Origin: Bacteroidota bacterium
GTDB taxonomy: Bacteria > Bacteroidota > Bacteroidia > Chitinophagales > Chitinophagaceae
Direction: 5' to 3'
Length of the DNA stretch: 12,994 nucleotides
NCBI GenBank assembly: GCA_023391315.1
Contig: JAEWBD010000051.1
Coordinates: 1 to 12,994 of the forward strand
In this document: positions 1 to 6,574 of the stretch, piece by piece
Layout: every line of letters starts with the position of its first letter
Position numbering within the stretch: position 1 is the stretch's first letter
Made by a program: the position numbers and the translations under genes
The notes under the pieces: model-generated
Databases searched by the model: none
The model's input: the letters and a program-made list of their open reading frames with translations, nothing else
Told to the model about the DNA's origin: nothing

Positions 1-181
1 CAAGCCCGGTGCCCAGCGCAATATACCCGGCAAGGCTAACCGGGCATTTTGGTATCAGCACAAAAATAAAGGCAGAAACAGCCATTTTTATATAGTCTTT
101 GCTGCGCCGGCTGGTCTTCTTTTTACCTTCTTTGTTTTCATCGGTTTTCAACGGCCTTGTATGTGTGCATTGGCATTGCAT
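1..181 (-). CDS. Small membrane protein, N-terminal part (runs off window)
   Basis: The reading frame starts at an ATG at 181-179 and stays open for 60 codons to the window edge, so the gene is cut. The N-terminus is hydrophilic and carries closely spaced Cys and His (MQCQCTH), followed by a strongly basic, charged stretch (about residues 11-33: KTDENKEGKKK...RRSKDY). A hydrophobic segment begins at about residue 35 (MAVSAFIFVLIP) and is followed by KCPVSLAGYIALGTGL, reminiscent of small bacterial membrane proteins with a Lys-Cys-Pro motif next to a transmembrane helix. The start lies 7 nt after the stop of the DUF899 gene on the same strand, so the two are probably one transcript. A Cys-rich tail on the upstream protein and a CxC motif here hint at a shared redox or metal role, but this is inference. 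I cannot name the family with confidence. Confidence 0.6.
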   Translation of the reverse strand, partial: MQCQCTHTRPLKTDENKEGKKKTSRRSKDYIKMAVSAFIFVLIPKCPVSLAGYIALGTGL

Positions 182-188
182 ATTATTG

Positions 189-1004
189 TTATTTATGTTC
201 ATCACTGTGACAGCAACTGTCTTTTTTCTCTTCAGCAACATAGCGGCCCTGCATATTTACATGTCCGCCCGCTTTATACTTGTCGTGATGCCGCACCCAG
301 CTTGTAAGGTTTTCGCCTTCTCCTTCATTTCTGCCTAACGGCGCTGTATCAAGTATCATATAAGTAGATATTTGATTTTCACCACCCCGCGCATAGGATG
401 AATAAGTGTGAAATATATTTCCATCTTCATTTTTATAAAATGCACTGTCGCCCGGCGCCTCTTCGCCCATGTAAGGCTGCATGCCATAATTATAATACAC
501 TTTTCCATCCACAATGTCCTGCGGCCTGAATGATACATGAAAATCAAAATTGAAATCGTTGTTTAATGATGAAACCCAGGGGAACGTCCATCCCATGCGC
601 TTTTTAAATGCTTCAATTTTTTCAACCGGGGCGCGGGAAACAGCCACGTAACTTACATCGTGATTGTTTAGGTGTATTAACGCGGCCTGCGCATGGTCAG
701 CGCCGAATGAACAGCCCACGCAGCCTTCCTCCCAATCTGGCCCGAACATAAAATGCTGGATAATTAACTGGCTGCGGCCATTAAACAGGTCAGCCAATGA
801 TACCTTGCCATCAATGCTGTCAAATACATAATTTTTGGTCAGTTTTGTCCAGGGTAATGCAAGCCGTTCAGCCCTTAATTTATCATATGCTCTCGTAAAT
901 TCTTTTTCTTTCTGTAATAATTCCTGGCGTGCCTTTAACCATTCTTCAGGCTTTACAGTTTGATGTTTGCTTTTTGCAGCAGGCTGCATAGTTTGTGTTT
1001 CCAT
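189..1004 (-). CDS. DUF899 family thioredoxin-like protein
   Basis: The product has 271 residues from the ATG at 1004. An in-frame TTG... ATG extension to 1031 would add nine residues (MSLTKIITI), but the AT-rich stretch just before 1004 (taacaatt) looks like a normal Bacteroidota leader, so I prefer 1004. The body matches the DUF899 (COG4312) pattern: a basic helical start (EEWLKARQELLQKEKEFTR, about 20-38), then KNYVFDSIDGKVSLADLF, then the hallmark FMFGPDWEEGCVGCSF (about 85-100) with a CxxC pair at C95/C98 in thioredoxin-like context. The family is predicted to be a thioredoxin-fold protein; its substrate is not established. Unusual here is the C-terminal tail DSCCHSDEHK, rich in Cys, His and acidic residues, which could bind metal. 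No signal peptide is seen, so the protein is probably cytoplasmic. It is divergent from a Crp/Fnr regulator that may control it. Confidence 0.85.
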   Translation of the reverse strand: METQTMQPAAKSKHQTVKPEEWLKARQELLQKEKEFTRAYDKLRAERLALPWTKLTKNYVFDSIDGKVSLADLFNGRSQLIIQHFMFGPDWEEGCVGCSFGADHAQAALIHLNNHDVSYVAVSRAPVEKIEAFKKRMGWTFPWVSSLNNDFNFDFHVSFRPQDIVDGKVYYNYGMQPYMGEEAPGDSAFYKNEDGNIFHTYSSYARGGENQISTYMILDTAPLGRNEGEGENLTSWVRHHDKYKAGGHVNMQGRYVAEEKKDSCCHSDEHK

Positions 1005-1035
1005 AATTGTTATTATTTTAGTTAAAGACAAACAG

Positions 1036-1048
1036 GGATTTAAAATCC
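1036..1048. promoter_or_regulatory. Palindrome in divergent DUF899/Crp promoter region
   Basis: GGATTT-A-AAATCC is a perfect 6+6 inverted repeat around a single central A. It lies in the 81-bp intergenic region between the DUF899 gene (minus) and the Crp/Fnr-type gene (plus). On the minus strand it falls between a TTTG at 1060-1057 and CCTGTTTG at 1036-1029 (20 nt apart), an imperfect match to the -33/-7 spacing of Bacteroidota promoters. A dimeric regulator bound there could block the DUF899 promoter. The link to the adjacent regulator is inference. Confidence 0.35.
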
Positions 1049-1085
1049 GTACAACTCAAAAAGATTTTTTTTATTTTACAACACG

Positions 1086-1676
1086 ATGGAAACCACGCAG
1101 GCCTTGGATCATTTGAAGAAAATAATCTTTGCCATACAACCTTTGCAGGATGATACCTGGAATGCATTTTCTTCAATATGGAAACCATATGAAGCCAAAC
1201 GCAAAATACTGCTTACAAAAGCCGGGGAAATGGAGCGCTATTTATATTTTGTTTTGGAGGGTGTGCAACGCGGCTTTTATGCGCATGATGATGGCCGCGA
1301 AGCAACCATTGTTTTTACGTACGCTTTTTCATTTTCCGGAATTGCAGATTCATTTTTATTGCAACAACCCTCCCGGTTCTTCCTGGAAACGCTTACCGCA
1401 AGCAGCTTTTTGCGAACGGAATACAAACAGGTGAATAATTTATTGCAGCGTTACCCGGATTTTCAAACCTGTATGTTTAAATCATTGAGTTTTGCCTTTG
1501 CAGGTGTTTTGGAAAGACAGATAGAACTGCAATGTTTTTCTGCTGAAGAAAAATTTAAAGCACTTTTAAAGCGCAGTCCTCATGTATTAAATTTAATTCC
1601 ACACAAATACCTGGCATCCTACCTCGGCATTGATGCCACCAATTTCAGCAAACTGCTTGGCACCGTACGTTTATAA
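1086..1676 (+). CDS. Crp/Fnr family transcriptional regulator
   Basis: The product has 196 residues, a normal length for the short Crp/Fnr-like regulators common in Bacteroidota. An N-terminal cyclic-nucleotide-binding-type beta-roll covers about residues 25-115 (KRKILLTKAGEMERYLYFVLEGVQRGFY...), a dimerisation helix follows (about 116-150), and a C-terminal helix-turn-helix ends the protein (about 152-192, with FSAEEKFKALLKRSP and IPHKYLASYLGIDATNFSKL). The canonical cAMP-binding signature of E. coli Crp is not evident, as is usual for this subgroup, so the effector is unknown. It is divergent from the DUF899 gene and 77 nt upstream of the DinB gene on its own strand. It may autoregulate and control both neighbours, which is inference from the layout. 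The protein stops very soon after the recognition helix (KLLGTVRL), slightly shorter than many relatives. Confidence 0.88.
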   Translation: METTQALDHLKKIIFAIQPLQDDTWNAFSSIWKPYEAKRKILLTKAGEMERYLYFVLEGVQRGFYAHDDGREATIVFTYAFSFSGIADSFLLQQPSRFFLETLTASSFLRTEYKQVNNLLQRYPDFQTCMFKSLSFAFAGVLERQIELQCFSAEEKFKALLKRSPHVLNLIPHKYLASYLGIDATNFSKLLGTVRL

Positions 1677-1724
1677 CAGCTTTTTATAAATCTTGGTTTT
1701 TACCAATATTTTGCAACAGCGTAA

Positions 1725-1739
1725 ATGCAAGCTTTGCAT
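1725..1739. promoter_or_regulatory. Palindrome ahead of the DinB-family gene
   Basis: ATGCAA-GCT-TTGCAT is a perfect 6+6 inverted repeat with a 3-nt centre, 14 nt upstream of the DinB start codon. It lies between the regulator gene and the DinB gene and could be an operator or part of the leader. Its sequence differs from the palindrome at 1036-1048, so the same protein need not bind both. Confidence 0.3.
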
Positions 1740-1753
1740 CATAAACAAAATGT

Positions 1754-2359
1754 ATGAAAACTCACAACTCGCAACAACTCATTGCACTGCTGGAAGAACA
1801 AACTGAAAGTATTTTAAATATTGCTGTTCAGCAATGGCAAATGACGCCTGCATCAGTTTTTAAACAACAGCCTTCACCGGGCTCATGGAGCGCCATGCAA
1901 TGTCTCGGTCATTTAAATGCGTATGGCCGCTATTACCTGCCTGCAATAGAAAGGGCCATTGATATGGCAAGGTTAAAGCATCAGCCGGCGGTTGAAACAT
2001 TTACGCCGGGCTGGCTTGGCAATTATTTTACCAAACTTATGTTGCCCGGCAAAGATGGTATTCCTGTTAAAAAAATGAAAGCGCCAAAAGATTACACAAT
2101 CGTAAATGAAGGCAACAGCGATGCCATCATTGCAGAATTTATTAATCAACAGGAGAAAATACTGTTATTGCTGCAACAGGCGAGACATGTTGATTTAAAT
2201 AAAATAAGGATACCGGTTTCCATTGCAAAATTTATAAAATTAAAACTTGGTGATGTGTTTATGTTTTTAATTGCACATAACCTTCGCCATGTAAAACAGG
2301 CGGAAAGGGCCATTGCTGCTGCCACTTCTGCAAAAACTAAAGCCGGCAGTTTAGCATAA
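1754..2359 (+). CDS. DinB family protein (putative metal-dependent enzyme)
   Basis: This 201-residue cytoplasmic protein has the DinB-like four-helix fold pattern. It opens with an amphipathic helix (QQLIALLEEQTESILNIAVQ), then the family's SPGSWSAMQCLGHLNAYGRYYLPAIERA region, and later DVFMFLIAHNLRHVKQAERAIAAA. The three His that normally hold a divalent metal are visible as H53 (LGHLN) and H175/H179 (AHNLRH). Some members of this superfamily transfer thiols such as bacillithiol or mycothiol to substrates, and bshB1 is encoded about 7 kb away, but membership in the thiol-transferase subgroup is not shown here. The gene follows the Crp/Fnr-like regulator by 77 nt in the same direction, with a palindrome in between. 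The start ATG at 1754 is preceded by an out-of-frame ATG at 1750. Confidence 0.82.
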   Translation: MKTHNSQQLIALLEEQTESILNIAVQQWQMTPASVFKQQPSPGSWSAMQCLGHLNAYGRYYLPAIERAIDMARLKHQPAVETFTPGWLGNYFTKLMLPGKDGIPVKKMKAPKDYTIVNEGNSDAIIAEFINQQEKILLLLQQARHVDLNKIRIPVSIAKFIKLKLGDVFMFLIAHNLRHVKQAERAIAAATSAKTKAGSLA

Positions 2360-2375
2360 TTTACTGCGAACCATT

Positions 2376-2402
2376 AGACAGTGCCTTGGCGGGGCATTGT
2401 CT
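2376..2402 (+). terminator. Stem-loop after DinB gene
   Basis: AGACAGTGCC (2376-2385) and GGCATTGTCT (2393-2402) form a 10-bp stem with one G-U wobble and a 7-nt loop, starting 16 nt after the DinB stop. It separates this gene from the ammonia-lyase locus. No U-tract follows, so intrinsic termination is uncertain; it may instead be a transcript-end stabiliser. Confidence 0.4.
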
Positions 2403-2454
2403 GTAAACCCGGATAGTTGCGCTATTTACAATGTATGCACGCCGTTTAAAAAAA

Positions 2455-2480
2455 TTTGTTGTTTGCTTATATTTTATTTG
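2455..2480 (+). promoter_or_regulatory. Weak promoter candidate for ammonia-lyase operon
   Basis: The stretch before the lyase gene has TTTG at 2455-2458 and again at 2462-2465, then TTTATTTG at 2473-2480, one mismatch from the Bacteroidota -7 element TAnnTTTG. The spacing (14 nt or less) is shorter than the usual 19-21, so this is only a candidate. The start codon lies 39 nt downstream. Confidence 0.25.
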
Positions 2481-2519
2481 CTTTGTCGCAATACATTGTA
2501 GCCCAAACTATTTACTGAT

Positions 2520-4097
2520 ATGACAGAAGTTGGCGGACGGATTCTTTCTTTGAAAGATTTTTCACAAATTCTTTTTGAAGAGAGCGAAATAGAGTTAAGT
2601 ACAGCAGCGCTTGAAAAAATTGATAAGAATTTTGAATTTCTAAAGCAATTTTCAACCGAAAAAGTTATTTACGGAATTAACACCGGTTTCGGGCCAATGG
2701 CCCAATACAGGATTAGTGACGACAGAACGCTTCAGTTACAATATAATTTAATAAGAAGCCATAGCTCCGGCAGCGGCAAACCTTTGCCGCCATTGCTTTG
2801 CAAGGCAGTAACGGTTGCCCGCTTAAACAGCTTAATGCAGGGCTACTCGGGCATACATAAAGAAACGGTTGAATTACTGGCAACGCTTATCAATAAAAAT
2901 ATTGTTCCGTGTATTTACGAGCACGGTGGTGTGGGCGCCAGCGGCGACCTCGTGCAGCTTGCCCACCTTGCACTTACTTTAATTGGTGAAGGCGAAGTGT
3001 ATTTTGAAAATGAAATTCAGCCAACTGCTGACGTGTTCAGCCGCTTCAACATTCAGCCGCTAAACATTCGTATACGCGAAGGCCTTGCCGTGTTGAACGG
3101 CACTTCTGCCATGACCGGCATCGGCATGATAAACATTCTCCAGGCCAATAAATTATTACACTGGATCATAATATTATCTGCTATAACCAATGAAGTGGTG
3201 GGCGCGTATTCAGATCATTTTTCTTATGAACTGAACATTGTAAAACCGCATAAAGGGCAAAACTGGGTGGCGGCTGTAATGCGCGATATTCTCAGCGACA
3301 GCAAACTTATCCGCAGCCGCAAGGAACATTTATATGAATCTGAAGCCATAAGGCAAAAAGAAATTTTTGAAGATAAAGTGCAGGAATATTATTCGCTGCG
3401 CTGTGTTACACAAATATTAGGGCCCATTTTCGATACCATTCAGCATGCAGAAAAAATTGTTACGGATGAATTGAATTCTGTGAACGATAATCCTGTTGTT
3501 GACCATGAAAACCATAATATTTTTCATGGCGGCAATTTTCATGGCGATTATGTTTCGCTTGAAATGGATAAGCTGAAGATAGCTACAACAAAACTCTCCA
3601 TGCTCAGCGAACGCCAGTTAAATTATTTACTGAACGATAAGCTTAACCAGAAGTTTCCGCCATTTGTAAACCTTGGTGTGCTCGGCTATAATTTCGGTAT
3701 GCAGGGCGTGCAGTTTACGGCTGTTTCTACGGTTGCAGAAAATCAAACCTTATCATTCCCCATGTATGTGCACAGTATACCCAACAATAATGATAACCAG
3801 GATATGGTGAGCATGGGCACCAACGCGGCTTTGATAACCAAAAAAGTAATCGATAATTCTTTTGAAGTATTGGCCATTCAAATGATGACTGTGCTGCAGG
3901 CTGTGGATTATCTCAATTGCTCCGCACAACTCTCTTCAAAAACCAATGCCGTTTATACAGCCATAAGGAAAATATTTCCTAAGTTCATTAACGATATGCC
4001 GAGGTATAAAGAGCTTGCAAAAGTTAAAAATTACTTTGAAACATCAGACCCTTTGATGTTAATAAACGCAGAATTACCTGCAGGCGCTAATAATTAA
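2520..4097 (+). CDS. Aromatic amino acid lyase, probable tyrosine ammonia-lyase
   Basis: This 525-residue member of the HAL/PAL/TAL (MIO-lyase) family would deaminate tyrosine to p-coumarate and ammonia. The MIO triad A140-S141-G142 sits in GGVGASGDLVQLAHL. Other catalytic landmarks are Y51 (YGINTGFG), N193 (LNGTS), Y291/R294 (YYSLRC) and 426-428 NQD. NQD in place of the QED of histidine ammonia-lyases argues for an aryl substrate. The selectivity pair is S80-H81 (NLIRSHSSG), unlike the His-Leu of Rhodobacter TAL. From memory, the Flavobacterium johnsoniae TAL linked to flexirubin carries the same RSHSSG context, and much of this sequence resembles it closely (HGGNFHGDYVSLEMDKLK; VHSIPNNNDNQD). 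A hutH role in histidine breakdown is less likely because no hutU/I/G gene is nearby. It leads a set with a reductase, ketosynthase, ACP and acyltransferase, fitting supply of an aryl starter for a flexirubin or aryl-polyene type product. Confidence 0.85.
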   Translation: MTEVGGRILSLKDFSQILFEESEIELSTAALEKIDKNFEFLKQFSTEKVIYGINTGFGPMAQYRISDDRTLQLQYNLIRSHSSGSGKPLPPLLCKAVTVARLNSLMQGYSGIHKETVELLATLINKNIVPCIYEHGGVGASGDLVQLAHLALTLIGEGEVYFENEIQPTADVFSRFNIQPLNIRIREGLAVLNGTSAMTGIGMINILQANKLLHWIIILSAITNEVVGAYSDHFSYELNIVKPHKGQNWVAAVMRDILSDSKLIRSRKEHLYESEAIRQKEIFEDKVQEYYSLRCVTQILGPIFDTIQHAEKIVTDELNSVNDNPVVDHENHNIFHGGNFHGDYVSLEMDKLKIATTKLSMLSERQLNYLLNDKLNQKFPPFVNLGVLGYNFGMQGVQFTAVSTVAENQTLSFPMYVHSIPNNNDNQDMVSMGTNAALITKKVIDNSFEVLAIQMMTVLQAVDYLNCSAQLSSKTNAVYTAIRKIFPKFINDMPRYKELAKVKNYFETSDPLMLINAELPAGANN

Positions 4098-4099
4098 AA

Positions 4100-4107
4100 T
4101 AAATTTG
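4100..4107 (+). promoter_or_regulatory. TAnnTTTG element between lyase and fabG
   Basis: TAAATTTG matches the Bacteroidota -7 consensus exactly and begins 3 nt after the lyase stop codon. No convincing -33 TTTG is found at the usual distance, so an internal promoter for the reductase onward is possible but weakly supported. Confidence 0.25.
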
Positions 4108-4123
4108 CAAGAAATATATTACA

Positions 4124-4144
4124 GATGAAACGCCCATGTAAAAT
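4124..4144 (+). repeat. 21-bp intergenic motif, copy 1 (before fabG)
   Basis: GATGAAACGC-C-CATGTAAAAT recurs at 9099-9119 with a single C/T difference. This copy lies 63 nt ahead of fabG. The ATG at 4125 opens a 28-codon frame starting MKRPCKML, with a Lys/Arg-rich end, whose TGA (4209-4211) overlaps the fabG ATG (4208-4210) as ATGA, the layout of translational coupling. The other copy also begins a short frame (MKRSCKIF, 17 codons). It may be a regulatory site, a leader peptide start or a dispersed repeat; the sequence does not decide. Confidence 0.5.
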
Positions 4145-4207
4145 GCTTTCACACAAGGGAATGATTATCAGGCGTCCATCTGGACAGAAAAAAACAAAAA
4201 CGAACAG

Positions 4208-4936
4208 ATGAAATCTGCATTGGTTACAGGCGGTTCAAGAGGCATTGGAAAAGCTGTTTGCATTAAGCTCGCAGAAATGGGTTATCATGTTATCATTAAT
4301 TACAGGAGTAATGAGGAAGAAGCCCGCAAAACCTTGCAGGCTTTGGAAGAAAAAAATGCAACCGGCGAATTATTGCAGTTTGATGTGGCAGATAAAGAAG
4401 CGATAAAAAATATATTGGGTGAATGGATTGAAAAAAACACGGATAAACCAATTGAAGTATTGGTAAACAATGCCGGTATAAGAGATGACGCTTTAATGTT
4501 TTGGATGAACGATGGACAGTGGGACAATGTAGTAAACACAAGCCTCGACGGGTTCTTTTACGTAACGCGTATTGTATTGAATAGCATGCTGCAGAAACGT
4601 TATGGCAGGATCATCAATATCGTTTCGTTATCGGGTATAAAAGGCATGCCGGGACAGGTGAACTACTCAGCGGCAAAGGCAGGCATCATCGGCGCTACAA
4701 AAGCATTGGCGCAGGAAGTTGGTAAAAGAAATATAACGGTTAATGCTATTGCGCCGGGTTTTATAAAAACAGATATGACGCAGGACCTGGATGAAGGCCA
4801 GCTAAAATCATTGATCCCGGTTAATCGTTTTGGAACACCAGACGAAGTAGCTTATGCAGTCGGGTTCCTGGCTGCACCACAGGCAGCATACATTACCGGA
4901 GAAGTAATTTCTGTAAATGGCGGCTTATACACTTAA
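4208..4936 (+). CDS. fabG: 3-oxoacyl-ACP reductase, FabG-type SDR
   Basis: This classical short-chain dehydrogenase/reductase of 242 residues would use NADPH to reduce a beta-ketoacyl-ACP to the beta-hydroxyacyl form. The cofactor motif TGGSRGIG is at 7-14, NNAG at 87-90, and the catalytic set is N110, S140 (NIVSLSG), Y153 and K157 (YSAAK). The PG motif (APGFIKTDM) and the C-terminal ITGEVISVNGGLYT are typical of FabG. Length is normal. It lies 110 nt after the ammonia-lyase and 147 nt before the ketosynthase. This placement suggests a dedicated copy for the aryl-polyketide-like pathway rather than the housekeeping fatty acid enzyme. Starting at 4208 puts the glycine-rich loop at its usual distance from the N-terminus. 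The 28-codon micro-frame upstream overlaps the start by ATGA. Confidence 0.88.
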   Translation: MKSALVTGGSRGIGKAVCIKLAEMGYHVIINYRSNEEEARKTLQALEEKNATGELLQFDVADKEAIKNILGEWIEKNTDKPIEVLVNNAGIRDDALMFWMNDGQWDNVVNTSLDGFFYVTRIVLNSMLQKRYGRIINIVSLSGIKGMPGQVNYSAAKAGIIGATKALAQEVGKRNITVNAIAPGFIKTDMTQDLDEGQLKSLIPVNRFGTPDEVAYAVGFLAAPQAAYITGEVISVNGGLYT

Positions 4937-5056
4937 ATAAAATTTAAATGTGCCATTTTTTGTGTTTTAACGATTAATAGTCAATATTATTCGCCAGGCA
5001 GGATATCCGGATACCGGGATGTTCTGATAATAATTGAATATTTATAAACTAATAAT

Positions 5057-5078
5057 AACTCCCTTAGGGAATGGAGTT
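5057..5078 (+). promoter_or_regulatory. Hairpin enclosing the ketosynthase ribosome-binding site
   Basis: AACTCC (5057-5062) pairs perfectly with GGAGTT (5073-5078). The second arm contains GGAG at 5073-5076, seven nt before the ATG at 5084, which is the best Shine-Dalgarno match in front of any pathway gene here. A competing small stem, TCCC/GGGA (5060-5063 with 5067-5070), would free the GGAG. Two exclusive folds around a start site could tune translation; this is inference from base pairing only. Confidence 0.35.
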
Positions 5079-5083
5079 GATTT

Positions 5084-6301
5084 ATGAACAGAGTTGTAAT
5101 AACAGGCTTGGGTATTTATTCATGTATAGGTAAAAACCTGGATGAAGTAAAAAATTCTTTATACCAGGGTAAATCGGGTATTGTACTTGATCCTGTTCGG
5201 AAAGAATTTGGTTACCGTTCCGGTCTCACCGGTTGGGTTGATAAGCCAAACCTGAAAGAATTGCTCGACAGGCGTTCAAGAATAATGCTGCCCGAACAAG
5301 GCGAATATGCATACGTGTCTACACTTGAAGCCCTGCAAAATGCAGGGCTTGACGAAGATTATATACAGGCGCATGAAGTAGGTATTTTATTTGGTAACGA
5401 CAGCTCCGCCCAACCGGTTATTGAAGGTATTGACATCATGCGGCAGAAGAAAGATACCATGATGGTTGGTTCGGCTTCAGTGTTCAAAACCATGAATTCT
5501 ACTGTTACCATGAACCTTGCAACCATTTTTAAATTAAAAGGTATAAACTTCACAGTAAGTGCGGCCTGCGCCAGCGGCTCACATGCTATCGGCCTTGCTT
5601 ACCTTTTTATAAAAACAGGCTTACAGGATTGTGTTATTGCCGGCGGCGCACAGGAAATTAACCATCTTTCCATGGGCAATTTTGATGCACTCGGCGCCTT
5701 CTCCACGCATGAATCTGAACCCATAAAAGCTTCACGGCCTTTCGACCGCAGCCGCGATGGCCTCGTGCCAAGCGGTGGCGCTGCAACGGTTATTCTGGAA
5801 AGCCTCGAATCAGCACAAAAAAGGGGCGCTCCTATTTTGGGCGAAGTGATCGGTTACGGATTTTCATCAAACGGCGAACATATTTCAAACCCTACTGTAA
5901 GCGGGCCGGTTCGCTCATTGCAAATGGCATTAAAAGATGCCGGTTTGCTGGCTGCAGAAATTGATTATATCAATGCACATGCCACCTCCACACAGGCCGG
6001 TGATGCCAGTGAGGCAAAGGCGATTAACGAGGTTTTTGGCGATAGCAAACCTTATGTGAGTTCTACCAAATCCATGACCGGGCATGAGTGCTGGATGGCT
6101 GGCGCCAGCGAAATTGTGTACTCCATGCTCATGATGCAAAATAATTTTATAGCACCCAATATTAATTTTGAAAACCCCGATGAAGATTCGGCTAAATTGA
6201 ATCTTGTAAAAAATACGCTGGAAAAAAATATAAATGTATTTTTGAGCAATTCCTTTGGGTTTGGAGGAACGAATTCATCAATTATTGTATTAAAACACTG
6301 A
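5084..6301 (+). CDS. Beta-ketoacyl-ACP synthase (FabF/FabB-like)
   Basis: This 405-residue ketosynthase would catalyse decarboxylative Claisen condensation of malonyl-ACP with an acyl or aryl-acyl thioester. The active-site Cys is C162 in SAACASGS, and the two His are H299 (NAHATST) and H334 (TKSMTGHE), with K329 in the TKS motif. The C-terminus holds the SNSFGFGGTNSS loop. The region after the second His, HECWMAGASEIVYS, differs from the usual HTLGAAGAVE of primary-metabolism FabF. It resembles ketosynthases of flexirubin and aryl-polyene loci, as I recall them. The Cys is present, so this is a catalytic KS, not a chain-length factor. No partner chain-length factor is seen in the window. An ACP gene follows after 12 nt. 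An SD-like GGAG lies 7 nt before the start, inside a potential hairpin. Confidence 0.88.
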   Translation: MNRVVITGLGIYSCIGKNLDEVKNSLYQGKSGIVLDPVRKEFGYRSGLTGWVDKPNLKELLDRRSRIMLPEQGEYAYVSTLEALQNAGLDEDYIQAHEVGILFGNDSSAQPVIEGIDIMRQKKDTMMVGSASVFKTMNSTVTMNLATIFKLKGINFTVSAACASGSHAIGLAYLFIKTGLQDCVIAGGAQEINHLSMGNFDALGAFSTHESEPIKASRPFDRSRDGLVPSGGAATVILESLESAQKRGAPILGEVIGYGFSSNGEHISNPTVSGPVRSLQMALKDAGLLAAEIDYINAHATSTQAGDASEAKAINEVFGDSKPYVSSTKSMTGHECWMAGASEIVYSMLMMQNNFIAPNINFENPDEDSAKLNLVKNTLEKNINVFLSNSFGFGGTNSSIIVLKH

Positions 6302-6313
6302 ACCTTAACTGCC

Positions 6314-6574
6314 ATGAATATGAATGGAGAAATAGTAGCGAAAATCAACAGTTTTCTTGCTGAAGAGTTTGAAGTGGAACCGGAGAAAATTGTTGCTGAG
6401 GGCAATTTAAAAGAAACACTCGATTTAGATAGCCTTGATTATATAGACCTTGTTGTTGTAATTGAAAACAATTTTCATTTTAAGGTAAAACCGGGCGATT
6501 TCCTGCACATTCATACCTTCAGCGATTTTTATGATTATATAATTTCGCGGGTAAATTCAAAACAGCTTGTATAA
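6314..6574 (+). CDS. Acyl carrier protein
   Basis: This small acidic protein of 86 residues has the carrier-protein four-helix pattern. The phosphopantetheine attachment Ser is S40 in LDLDSLDYIDLVVVIE, flanked by the usual hydrophobic and acidic residues of helix II. It would carry growing acyl or aryl chains for the neighbouring ketosynthase and reductase. The start may be the ATG at 6314 or the one at 6320 (MNMNGE); neither has a clear ribosome-binding site. The stop TAA overlaps the ATG of the acyltransferase by one base (TAATG), so the two proteins are probably translationally coupled and may work as donor and enzyme. The sequence is divergent enough from housekeeping AcpP (for example FHFKVKPGDFLHIHTFSDFYDYI) to suggest a pathway-specific carrier. 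Confidence 0.88.
   Translation: MNMNGEIVAKINSFLAEEFEVEPEKIVAEGNLKETLDLDSLDYIDLVVVIENNFHFKVKPGDFLHIHTFSDFYDYIISRVNSKQLV

Noticed and set aside
6..45. Inverted CCCGG...CCGGG near the left edge as a terminator
   Set aside because: It lies inside the open coding frame of the small membrane protein.
99..338. 79-codon plus-strand frame rich in Phe and Leu
   Set aside because: It is the complement of the DUF899 3' end and the small membrane protein; its hydrophobic look comes from Lys-rich codons read backwards.
2520..4097. Annotation as hutH, histidine ammonia-lyase
   Set aside because: NQD at 426-428 replaces QED, no other histidine-degradation gene is near, and the neighbours are a reductase, KS, ACP and acyltransferase.
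4296..4541. Two overlapping open frames on the minus strand opposite fabG
   Set aside because: They lie wholly inside a well-supported FabG gene, show no family motif and have odd composition; they are antisense shadows.
6052..6405. 117-codon minus-strand frame across the KS/ACP junction
   Set aside because: Both plus-strand genes have intact catalytic motifs here; the antisense frame has no recognisable features.
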